A DNA stretch of 64,000 nucleotides from Rhodopseudomonas pentothenatexigens. Its GTDB lineage: Bacteria > Pseudomonadota > Alphaproteobacteria > Rhizobiales > Xanthobacteraceae. Shown in pieces: positions 54,655-62,925 of this stretch. Under the pieces are notes generated by a model, which saw only the letters and a list, made by a program, of their open reading frames with translations, ran no database searches and was not told where the DNA came from. Positions within the stretch are counted from its first letter, which is position 1, and every line of letters starts with the position of its first letter. The stretch is taken from assembly GCF_900218015.1 (NCBI RefSeq), contig NZ_UFQQ01000010.1:1-64000 (forward strand). The letters are read 5' to 3'. The translations under genes and the position numbers were made by a program.

Positions 54655-56676
54655 TCAACCGGCCCTGGCCAGCGGGGGCGGCTCGACGGTGGCTCCAGCG
54701 ATGATGTCGCGGAAGTGCGTGATCGGCTGCGGCCGGCCGATCAGGTAGCCCTGCACTTCGTCGCAACCGGCCCGGGCCAGGAACGCGAGCTGACTTTCGG
54801 TCTCGACGCCCTCGGCAATCACCGGCAGCTTCAGCGTGCGCGCAAGGCTGAGGATCGCCTCGACGATCGCCGCCGATTCCGGGTTGGTCTCGAGCTTGCG
54901 TGTGAACGCCTGATCGATCTTGATCTTGTCGAACGGAAACGACTGCAGATACGACAGCGACGAATAGCCGGCGCCGAAATCGTCCATCGCAACGCGTACG
55001 CCGAGATTCTTGATCTTGCGCAGGATCGCGATCGCACCGGCGAAATCGTCGATCAGCACGCCTTCGGTGATTTCGACTTCGAGCCGCGACGGCTCCAGCC
55101 CGGTCTCCAGCAGGATCTGCAGGATCAGCGCCGGCACGTCGAGCCGCCGGAAATCGAGCGGCGAGAAGTTGACGGCGATCGCCAGCGGTTTGCTCCACGA
55201 TGCCGCTTCGGCGCAGGCACTGCGCAACACCCATTCGTCGATCGGGCCGATCTGGCCGGTCTCTTCGGCGAGCGGCACGAACAGCGCGGGTGATACCATG
55301 CCACGCACCGGATGCCGCCAGCGCAGCAGCGCCTCGAAGCCGATGATCGCTCCGGCCGCCGTCGCCTGCGGCTGGTAGTGGATCTCGAACTGCCGCTGCT
55401 CCAGCGCCACCGCCAGCTCGCGCTGCAGCGCGCGTTTTTCCCGAATCTGCAGATCCATCGCCGGCTCGAACAGACACACCGTGCCGCGCTGTTCGGTCTT
55501 GGCGCGATACAGCGCAACGTCGGCATGGGCGAGCAGCGTATCGGCGTCCTCGCCGTCGCGCGGATAGACGCTGACGCCGGCGGTCGCGGTGAGCCTGATG
55601 CGGTGGCCGTCGACCTCGAACTCGGTGTCGCACAGGCGCGCCAGTTGCCGGCAGACCTCCTGGATCGAATCGGTCGCGGGGTCCGGCGAGGTGACGATCG
55701 AAAACTCGTCGCCGCCCGGCCGGGCCAGAAAGCCCCAATGGCAGGTGTCGGCGAGGCGCCGCGCCATCTCGGCCAGCACCGCGTCGCCGACCGCCTGGCC
55801 GAACACGTCGTTGATCTCCTTGAAGCGGTCGATGCCGAGCCGGATCACCGCGAAGCCGCCGTCGAACCGACGCGCCTGTTCGACGCTCGCAACGATGCGC
55901 TCGTTGAAGGCGGCGCGGTTGGGAAGACCGGTGGCGACGTCGTGCAGTGCCAGATAGGCGAAGCGCTGCTCGGCCTGCTTGTGATCGGTGACGTCGCTGT
56001 GCTTGGCGATCCAGCCGCCGTTCGGCAGGCGCCGGAGATCGATCCGGATATGGCGACCGTCGCGCAGTTCTGCGACCAGGGTGGCGGGGCCGCCGGAGGC
56101 GAGCGCGGCACCGAGTTCGATCAGTTGCCGCTTGTCGCTGACAAAGTTGCCGGAATTCTGCATCACCGCCAGAGTGCGGCGGAGGCTGTGGCCGGCGATC
56201 TCACGCCCCGGCGGAATGGCATAGATGTCGAGAAAGGCTTCGTTCCAGAGCTGCAGCCGCCCCTGGGCGTCGAACAGGCAGAAGCCCCGCGCCGCGTCGT
56301 TGAGGATCCCGTCCAGCACCATGTCGCGTTCGGCCAAAGTCAGCCGGGTGCGGCGGCCCGCGATCGAACTCAACCACACCGCCAGACTGGCAAAGCCGGT
56401 TGTGGCGGTCACCGAGCCGATCATCAGCCCCAGCGCGACGGTCGGCGCGAGCGGCGCATCCCAGGCAACCATCAGCGCCAGCGCCATAGCGGCCGCAATT
56501 GCACTGAGCGAGGCAAAGCCGGTCGCGACGATCCAGCGCCGGCGTCCCTTGCCGTCGCTGACCTCAATGCTGCGCAACCCGCCATAGGCCCCGACGACGC
56601 CGAGGACGCACAGCACGGCGGCCAGGGCGATCATTTCCCAAAACTGGGCATCGGGTGCGGAAGTAAGTTCGGCCAT
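54655..56676 (-). CDS. Membrane GGDEF-EAL protein with PAS-like domain
   Basis: A 673-residue cyclic-di-GMP enzyme. Two or three transmembrane segments lie in residues 10-105, a PAS-like domain at about 115-235 (FCLFDAQGRLQLWNEAFLDIY), a GGDEF domain with an intact GGDEF (321-325) and an EAL domain with intact EAL (448-450) and DDFGAGYSSLSYL. Both synthesis and breakdown of c-di-GMP are thus possible. The usual RxxD inhibitory site before GGDEF is missing. ATG 56676 is preferred; a TTG at 56748 would add 24 residues. It is a single gene. Confidence 0.92.
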   Translation of the reverse strand: MAELTSAPDAQFWEMIALAAVLCVLGVVGAYGGLRSIEVSDGKGRRRWIVATGFASLSAIAAAMALALMVAWDAPLAPTVALGLMIGSVTATTGFASLAVWLSSIAGRRTRLTLAERDMVLDGILNDAARGFCLFDAQGRLQLWNEAFLDIYAIPPGREIAGHSLRRTLAVMQNSGNFVSDKRQLIELGAALASGGPATLVAELRDGRHIRIDLRRLPNGGWIAKHSDVTDHKQAEQRFAYLALHDVATGLPNRAAFNERIVASVEQARRFDGGFAVIRLGIDRFKEINDVFGQAVGDAVLAEMARRLADTCHWGFLARPGGDEFSIVTSPDPATDSIQEVCRQLARLCDTEFEVDGHRIRLTATAGVSVYPRDGEDADTLLAHADVALYRAKTEQRGTVCLFEPAMDLQIREKRALQRELAVALEQRQFEIHYQPQATAAGAIIGFEALLRWRHPVRGMVSPALFVPLAEETGQIGPIDEWVLRSACAEAASWSKPLAIAVNFSPLDFRRLDVPALILQILLETGLEPSRLEVEITEGVLIDDFAGAIAILRKIKNLGVRVAMDDFGAGYSSLSYLQSFPFDKIKIDQAFTRKLETNPESAAIVEAILSLARTLKLPVIAEGVETESQLAFLARAGCDEVQGYLIGRPQPITHFRDIIAGATVEPPPLARAG

Positions 56677-56875
56677 CTGCGATTGGAACCTGCTCTCGCT
56701 TCGCACTCTGGCATCGTGGTTTTGCCTAATGCTTAAAGAGATCGCCAAATCGGCGGCAGCCGGAGCGGCCGAACGCCGCGCCAGTTCCGTTACTCATCAT
56801 CGCGGGAATATTACGACGTGCAGACAGCCGAGGGCGACAACGAGAAGTCGCAGGCGAGGTGTTCAGGCGGCCCGC

Positions 56876-57946
56876 TCACGGGCTCGGATACGGCTCCGAC
56901 GGCAATGCCGGCTGCCTGCGGCGCAGTCGCTCGCGATGCGCCGTGTAGATGCCGCTGCCGATGATCACCGCGGCGCCGGCGAAGGTCCACAGATCCGGCA
57001 CTTCACCGAACACGCCGAAGCCGAGGATCGCCACCCAGACGAGCTGGCTGTAGGTGAACGGCGCCAGCACGGACGCATCGGCGTAACGATAGGCCAGCAC
57101 CACGACCCACTGCCCCATCGTCGAGGCCAGCCCGACCAGGAGGCCGATGCCGATATCGTGCCAGCTCGGCGTCACCCAGACGAACGGCACCAGCGCGCTG
57201 AGCGTGATGAAGCCGACCAGCGCCGAGAACGACATCGTGACGATGGCGCGATCGGCGCCGCTGATCATCCGCGTCAAGGTCAGCGTCAGCGCCCAGCCCA
57301 GCGCCGACAGGATCGGCAGTACGACTGCGGGGTCGAACGCCGCCGAGCCCGGCCGGATCACGATCAGCACGCCGACCAGGCCGACCAGCGTCGCGATCCA
57401 GCGCCGGATCCCGACGCGCTCGCCGAGCAGCGGGATCGACAGCGCGGTGACGAACAGCGGCGCGACGAACGAGGTGGCCGAAGCCTCCGCAATCGGAAGA
57501 AACTGCAAGCCGGTGATGAACAGCACCGACGACGCCACCAGCGCCAGCGCCCGCAACACCTGCAGTTTCGGCCGCACCGAGCGCAGCGGCGACTCCCTGG
57601 AGGCGAGCACCACCGGAATCATGATCAGCACGAATACCAGAAACCGGATCCAGCCGATTTCGATCGGCGGCAGGGTGCGACCGAGATACTTCGCCAGCGC
57701 GTCGGAACAGGCCAGAAACACCGTCGAGCCGACGATCAGCGCGATGCCGCGCAGCGGATGGTCGGCGTGGCGATGGGTCAGCCGGCGCACGGCGTCGTTG
57801 CTTGGCGAGGTGACGGTCAAGGCTCGATGACGCTTTGGAGGAGGTGAAAGCGGGACGACTCCGCGGGCGGATGTCCCATCAACTAACAATCCGACAAAAC
57901 GATGTTCGGCGTGCCGGCACAAGTGCCGAAATCGGGACTCGGTCAT
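56876..57946 (-). CDS. EamA/DMT-family permease
   Basis: A 356-residue inner-membrane protein with 10 hydrophobic segments in two EamA halves (ALIVGSTVFLACSDALAKYLG; VVLPILSALGWALTLTLTRM). The last step EVPDLWTFAGAAVIIGSGIY is typical. Drug/metabolite superfamily permeases export or import small organic solutes. The start is uncertain: ATG 57946 is used, but homologues may start near residue 42 (TTG near 57823). It follows the aldo-keto reductase by 56 bases and may move a substrate or product of the dioxygenase operon. Confidence 0.8.
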   Translation of the reverse strand: MTESRFRHLCRHAEHRFVGLLVDGTSARGVVPLSPPPKRHRALTVTSPSNDAVRRLTHRHADHPLRGIALIVGSTVFLACSDALAKYLGRTLPPIEIGWIRFLVFVLIMIPVVLASRESPLRSVRPKLQVLRALALVASSVLFITGLQFLPIAEASATSFVAPLFVTALSIPLLGERVGIRRWIATLVGLVGVLIVIRPGSAAFDPAVVLPILSALGWALTLTLTRMISGADRAIVTMSFSALVGFITLSALVPFVWVTPSWHDIGIGLLVGLASTMGQWVVVLAYRYADASVLAPFTYSQLVWVAILGFGVFGEVPDLWTFAGAAVIIGSGIYTAHRERLRRRQPALPSEPYPSP

Positions 57947-58002
57947 GCGACAGGCCTGGAAGCGAGGCGCTGCGGACTTTTTCCTCCGACCGCGCCTCGC
58001 GC

Positions 58003-58851
58003 TCACAGCATCGGCAGGCTTGCGGGCTCGGGGCCCAGCGGGCAGGCCTGATCGATCGCATCGATCTCCTCCTCACTGAGCCGCAGTGCCAGTGCCGCCG
58101 CATTGTCCGCCGCATGAAGCGGGTTGCCGGCTTTCGGAATCGCAAACACCGACGGCCGCCGGGTCAGAAACGCCAGCGCCACCTGCCGCGGGGTGGCGCC
58201 GTGGGCGTCGGCGATGCTCTGCAGCAGCCGCCCGGCCGGACTGCGCGGGCCCGGGAATTCGTCGTGGCCGAACGGCGAATACGCCGTGACGGCGACGCCG
58301 TGAGCTTCGCACCACGGAATCACGGTGTGTTCGACCGCGCGTTCGAGCAGATGGTACAGCACCTGATTGCAGGAGATCCTGCCGTCGCCGGCGACCCGGT
58401 GCAGCTCGCGCAAATCTCCGGCGTCGAAATTGCTCACGCCCCAGGAGAGGATCTTGCCGGCGGCCACCAGTTCCTCGAACGCCGCCACCGTCTCGCCGAG
58501 CTGATAATGGCCGCGCCAATGCAGCAGATAGCAGTCGAGCCGGTCGGTGCGAAGCCGGGCCAGCGAGCGTTCGCAGGCCGCAATGGTGCCGCGGCGCGAG
58601 GCATTGCTCGGTAACACTTTGGAAACCAGGAACACCTCGTCGCGCCGGCCGGCGATCGCCTCGGCAACCAGCGGCTCGGCGTCGCCGTACATCTCGGCGG
58701 TGTCGATGTGTGTCAGGCCGAGATCGAGGCCGCGCCGCAGCGCGGCGATCGCCGACGCGCGGTCACCCTGGTCGATATACCAGGTGCCCTGCCCGATCGG
58801 CGCGAGGTTCGGCCCCATCCGGCCGAATCTGCGCATGTCCCCAGTCACCAT
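58003..58851 (-). CDS. Aldo/keto reductase
   Basis: A 282-residue TIM-barrel NADPH enzyme. Catalytic residues are visible: Asp and Tyr in THIDTAEMYGDAEP, Lys in FLVSKVLPSN and His in YLLHWRGHY; SNFDAGDLRELH and IPKAGNPLHAADN follow. It reduces aldehydes or ketones to alcohols. GGGAGC precedes ATG 58851, 15 bases after the stop of the dioxygenase gene, so the two are one operon. The substrate is unknown. Confidence 0.9.
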   Translation of the reverse strand: MVTGDMRRFGRMGPNLAPIGQGTWYIDQGDRASAIAALRRGLDLGLTHIDTAEMYGDAEPLVAEAIAGRRDEVFLVSKVLPSNASRRGTIAACERSLARLRTDRLDCYLLHWRGHYQLGETVAAFEELVAAGKILSWGVSNFDAGDLRELHRVAGDGRISCNQVLYHLLERAVEHTVIPWCEAHGVAVTAYSPFGHDEFPGPRSPAGRLLQSIADAHGATPRQVALAFLTRRPSVFAIPKAGNPLHAADNAAALALRLSEEEIDAIDQACPLGPEPASLPML

Positions 58852-58866
58852 TCGCTCCCGTCACGA

Positions 58867-59772
58867 TCACACCGTGCCGGCCATCATTGGCCGCGGCGCG
58901 GCGCCCTGGCCCGGCTTCAGCCGGAACTCGTAGGTCATCCAATGCCACGGTCCCGAGGCCTCGCGACCATCAGGCATCACCGCATCGTTGCGCAATTCCA
59001 CGTTCGAAATCAGTTCCTCTTTGACCCCAAATACAATGTCGGTTTCCAGATATTTATCACCTTCGATGAAAACATGGGTGACCAGCGGCTCGAAGCCAGG
59101 GGCGCTGATCAGAAAATGCACGTGCGCCGGCCGCATCGGATGCCGTCGCGCCGCCAGGATCAGGTCGCCGACCGGGCCGTCGATCGGGATCGGATAGCTG
59201 CACGGCAGGATGGTGCGGAACGCGATCCGGCCGTCGGCATCGGTCGCGAACCGCGCCCGCAACGACGGTCCGCGCTCGGCATAGCCGGGCTTCTGGGAAT
59301 CGTAAAAGCCGTCGTCGTCGGCGTGCCAGACGTCGACCAAGGCCTGCGCGATCGGCGCGCCGTCGAGATCGGTGATACGGGCCTGAACATACATCGGCTC
59401 GCCGTCGAGCCCTTCGGAAATGTCGGCTCCATGCGGCATCTGCTTGTGTTCGCCGACATAGAACGGGCCGAGCACCGTCGTTTGCGTCGCGCCGGCGCGG
59501 TCGCGGTGATTGACGGCATCGACCAGCATCGAGACCCCGAGCACGTCCGACAGCAGGATGAACTCCTGCCGGCTCGGCGTGGATTTCTGGCCGGTCCGGG
59601 TGAGGAAGTCGATCGCCTTCTCCCATTCCTCGAAGGTCAGGCCGGTGCGGCGGACGTAATCGTGCAGCGAGCGCACCAGCTCGCGCATCAACAGCTTCAT
59701 GCGCGGATCGGGGGTTTCGTCGAAGCTCTTGACGACCGCCTCGGTGAGGTCGGTCTCGTCGAATTGAGGCAT
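58867..59772 (-). CDS. Intradiol ring-cleavage dioxygenase (catechol/hydroxyquinol 1,2-dioxygenase type)
   Basis: A 301-residue non-haem Fe(III) dioxygenase. An N-terminal helical dimer domain (about 1-95) precedes the beta core with VLGPFYVGEHKQ, DVWHADDDGFYD, LPCSYPIPIDGPVG (Tyr ligand) and RPAHVHFLISAPGF (two His ligands). It opens the aromatic ring of catechol-like diols between the hydroxyls. Length and domain order are like hydroxyquinol and catechol 1,2-dioxygenases. ATG 59772 follows GCGGGA. It heads the operon dioxygenase, aldo-keto reductase, permease. Confidence 0.88.
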   Translation of the reverse strand: MPQFDETDLTEAVVKSFDETPDPRMKLLMRELVRSLHDYVRRTGLTFEEWEKAIDFLTRTGQKSTPSRQEFILLSDVLGVSMLVDAVNHRDRAGATQTTVLGPFYVGEHKQMPHGADISEGLDGEPMYVQARITDLDGAPIAQALVDVWHADDDGFYDSQKPGYAERGPSLRARFATDADGRIAFRTILPCSYPIPIDGPVGDLILAARRHPMRPAHVHFLISAPGFEPLVTHVFIEGDKYLETDIVFGVKEELISNVELRNDAVMPDGREASGPWHWMTYEFRLKPGQGAAPRPMMAGTV

Positions 59773-60005
59773 GTCCCGCTCAGATGTCGTTGGAGAGGCG
59801 GCGACGGTACACCATGCTTCCCGCTCCGGTAAGCGCGGCCACGGAAGGCCGGCATGCGCGGACGACGACACCGCGGTGCGCATCGCCGGTCCGCCCGCCG
59901 CCGATAGAACGCCTCGCGGTTTTCCGATATCAAGGAAGCCCGAGCGAACCACGCCAGAATCCGGGACCGTCAACCGGACGATCCGACATCTCCAGGAGCG
60001 AAGCG

Positions 60006-61274
60006 ATGCCCAGCCAAGCCGCACCAGCCCAATCCCCGGCGCCGACCATCGGATCGGCCGCCAGCGCCGGCATGTCCGAGGCCGCGCTGCGCCGGATCGA
60101 CGATCATCTGCAGCGGCTCTATCTCGATCCCGGGAAGCTGCCCGGCACCCAGACGCTGGTGTATCGCCGCGGCCAGATCGTCTATCAGTCCTCGCTCGGC
60201 TTCGCCGACGTCGAACGCAAGGTCGCGGTGCGCGACGACACCATCTTCCGCATCTATTCGATGACCAAGCCGATCACCTCGGTGGCGCTGATGATGCTGT
60301 TCGAGGAAGGTCGGGTGCAGCTCGACGACCCGGTGGCGAAGTACATTCCGCAATGGGCGGGTCTCGGCGTGTTTCAGGCGGGCATCGCACCGTACTTCCT
60401 GACCAGGCCGCCGGCGCGGCCGATGCAGGTGGTCGACCTGCTGCGCCACACCTCCGGCCTGACCTACGGCTTCCAGAACCGCACCAATGTCGACGCCGCC
60501 TATCGCGACAAGGGCATCGGCGCGTTCGAGAAGGCCGGCACGCTCGATTCCTGGATCGCCGATCTGGCGCAGATTCCGCTCGAATTTTCACCCGGCGACG
60601 CCTGGAACTACTCGGTCTCGACCGACATCGTCGGCTACATCGTGCAGAAGATCAGCGGCATGCCGTTCGAGCAGTTCGTCAAGCAGCGCATCCTCGATCC
60701 GCTCGGCATGACCGACACCGACTTCTACGTGCCGGCTGCCAAGGCGCAGCGTCTTGCCGCCTGCTACACCGCCGATGGCAAGGGCGGCATGACGCTGTCG
60801 GACGATCCGGAAACCTCGAGCTTCCTGAGCCCCCCGGCGCTGATCTCCGGTGGCGGCGGCCTCGTTTCCACCACCGCCGACTATCTCACCTTCTGCCGCG
60901 CGCTGCTCAACGGCGGCGAACTCGGCGGCGTCCGACTGCTCGGGCCGAAGACGCTGAAGCTGATGACCAGCAGCCATCTGCCCGGCAATCGCGACCTCAC
61001 CCAGATGTCGCTGTCGATGTTCTCCGAAGCGACCAATGCCGGCATCGGTTTCGGGCTCGGCTTCGCCGTCAACATGAATCCGGCGCTGACGCTGCTGCCG
61101 GGCTCGGCCGGCGAATTCTATTGGGGCGGCGCGGCCTCGACCGCGTTCTGGATCGATCCGGCCGAGGAGCTGATCACCATCTTCATGACCCAGCTGATCC
61201 CCTCCAGCGCCTACCCGATCCGCCGCGAGCTGCGCACGCTGGTGTACAGCGCGATCACCGAGAGCAATCTGTAG
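60006..61274 (+). CDS. Beta-lactamase-fold serine hydrolase (class C / esterase EstB type)
   Basis: A 422-residue serine hydrolase of the penicillin-binding/class C family. The nucleophile motif is S85-M-T-K88 (FRIYSMTKPITS), followed by WNYSVSTDIVGY for the Tyr motif (Y-S-V in place of Y-x-N) and HTSGLTYGFQ. There is no signal peptide, so it is likely cytosolic; such enzymes are often esterases with little action on beta-lactams. ATG 60006 follows AGGAG. It is divergent from the dioxygenase operon across 233 bases. Confidence 0.88.
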   Translation: MPSQAAPAQSPAPTIGSAASAGMSEAALRRIDDHLQRLYLDPGKLPGTQTLVYRRGQIVYQSSLGFADVERKVAVRDDTIFRIYSMTKPITSVALMMLFEEGRVQLDDPVAKYIPQWAGLGVFQAGIAPYFLTRPPARPMQVVDLLRHTSGLTYGFQNRTNVDAAYRDKGIGAFEKAGTLDSWIADLAQIPLEFSPGDAWNYSVSTDIVGYIVQKISGMPFEQFVKQRILDPLGMTDTDFYVPAAKAQRLAACYTADGKGGMTLSDDPETSSFLSPPALISGGGGLVSTTADYLTFCRALLNGGELGGVRLLGPKTLKLMTSSHLPGNRDLTQMSLSMFSEATNAGIGFGLGFAVNMNPALTLLPGSAGEFYWGGAASTAFWIDPAEELITIFMTQLIPSSAYPIRRELRTLVYSAITESNL

Positions 61275-61291
61275 AGCGCTGCCTATCCTCC

Positions 61292-61366
61292 CGTCATTGC
61301 GAGGAGCGAAGCGACGAGGCGATCCAGCTCCGCGCGCGAAACTCGATTGCTTCGCTCACGATGACA
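61292..61366. repeat. Palindromic repeat, GTCATTGCGAGGAGCG family
   Basis: CGTCATTGCGAGGAGCGAAGC at the left pairs loosely with GCTTCGCTCACGATGACAG at the right, with GATCCAGCTC in between. The element is between convergent genes and is related to the ends of the one at 27512. Confidence 0.7.
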
Positions 61367-61369
61367 GAG

Positions 61370-62821
61370 CTAATGCCCGCCGCGTACGTGCACCACGGCG
61401 ATGTCGTCCGCGTACAGCCGGCGCCAGCCGGGCCGCTGGTCCATCTCGCGGACGGCGCCTGCGCTCGGCGGCAGCAGCGTCGCATCGATGTCGTTGCCGC
61501 TCAGCAGCCGGTCCAGCGCGGCTGGATCGCGCCCCGCGGTGGCGCGCAGCGTGTCCATCACCCGCGCCTCGCCGTACAGCTCGGCGCGGCCGTCGATGAA
61601 CACCGGCACATGACGCGAGATCAGATAACCGCCGAAGATGTAGGCGTTGAAGATCCGCCTGGCGCCGTGCACCTGCGCCGCCGCCAGCGCCCGCTCCGGC
61701 ACCTGGGCCTCGTCGAAGCGATAGTGCAGCCGCGGCGCCGCAGCGATCGTTGCCGCGATGATCGCGATCACCGCGACGACGCCGGCCCAGGCGGGCGGCG
61801 CGAGATCGGGCTTTGCTTCGGCTGACGCGCGCCCAAGCCCGAATTGCAGCGCCCACGGCCGCGCCGCGATCATCGGGACCAGGAGCGCGTAGTGCTCGAT
61901 GCTGCGGACGTGCGCCAGCGCCATGTGCACCAAGCCGAGCACCAAGAGCAGCCGCGGCCACGGCAGCGTCAGGCCGCGCGCCATCGCGATGCCGAGCAGC
62001 GCCAGCAGGCTGGCTTCGAAGGCCCCGAACTTCGAAAAATCGGACGAGGCCCACTCGCCAAGCGTCGACAGCACGTCACCGAGACTGAGGATCTTGGTTG
62101 CGGCCAGGAGCGTGCCCCAGCCGTACGGCGTCGCGCAGCAGGCTGCCACGGCGGCGATGCCGAATGCGGCCCAGCGCAGCGCCAGCGGCACGCGCCGCTG
62201 CGGCTCGGCGTGGCGCAGCGCTTCGACGCCGAGTGCGCCGATCAGCATCAGCCCGAACACGAAGCCGCCGTGCAGATTGGCCCACAGCACCATCACCGTC
62301 AGCAGCGCCCAGGGCGGCGGCGCCTTGCGGTCGGCGGCGTCGATCAGGCCGATGAACCAGGCCACCATCACCGGCAGCGCCAACATGTGCGGCCGCGCCA
62401 GCACATGCGGCATGATCAGCACCATCGCGGCGAGCGCCAGCGCAGCGGTCACCAGCGCCGGCGCAAAGCGCTGGAGATAGGCGGCGAACTGCGCCAGCGC
62501 CGTGGCGACCGCGAGCGCCGTGACGATCACCGGCCCGGCCCAGCCGGCCTGCATCGCCAGCGCGAAGATCACCTGCGCCAGCCACGAGCTCGACTGCCAC
62601 GGCGCGCCGGCCCTGGTGAACGAGAAGCTGTCGACCGTCGGCACCGTGCCGTGCGCGAGAATCCAACGCCCGGTCTCGATCTGCCAGAAGCTGTCGGAAT
62701 CCTGCAGCAGGCTGTCGCCGGTGAGCAGCAGAAACGCCAGCGCGCCGGCGCCGACCAGCAGCGGCAGCACGAAGCTGCGCGTGCCGGCGGTGTCGGTCAG
62801 GTGCATCGCCGGAACGGTCAC
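61370..62821 (-). CDS. Polytopic membrane protein, GT-C-like architecture
   Basis: A 483-residue protein with about 10-11 hydrophobic segments up to residue 365 and a 110-residue soluble C-terminus (YIFGGYLISRHVPVFIDGRAEL, LLSGNDIDATLLPPSAGAV). An acidic first loop (GDSLLQDSDSFWQIETGRWI) after helix 1 and the C-terminal globular domain recall GT-C glycosyltransferases, as in the gene at 38121. No decisive motif is seen. The start is GTG 62821 or ATG 62806. It stands alone; function unknown. Confidence 0.75.
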   Translation of the reverse strand: MTVPAMHLTDTAGTRSFVLPLLVGAGALAFLLLTGDSLLQDSDSFWQIETGRWILAHGTVPTVDSFSFTRAGAPWQSSSWLAQVIFALAMQAGWAGPVIVTALAVATALAQFAAYLQRFAPALVTAALALAAMVLIMPHVLARPHMLALPVMVAWFIGLIDAADRKAPPPWALLTVMVLWANLHGGFVFGLMLIGALGVEALRHAEPQRRVPLALRWAAFGIAAVAACCATPYGWGTLLAATKILSLGDVLSTLGEWASSDFSKFGAFEASLLALLGIAMARGLTLPWPRLLLVLGLVHMALAHVRSIEHYALLVPMIAARPWALQFGLGRASAEAKPDLAPPAWAGVVAVIAIIAATIAAAPRLHYRFDEAQVPERALAAAQVHGARRIFNAYIFGGYLISRHVPVFIDGRAELYGEARVMDTLRATAGRDPAALDRLLSGNDIDATLLPPSAGAVREMDQRPGWRRLYADDIAVVHVRGGH

Positions 62822-62925
62822 GGGCGGTTCTCTTCGATCGGGGCGAACGATGTCGCGATCGAACCACGGCCGCCGATAACATCCGGTAAAGCCGCAGGCC
62901 CCGAGGTTCAGACTTCGTTAACCGT

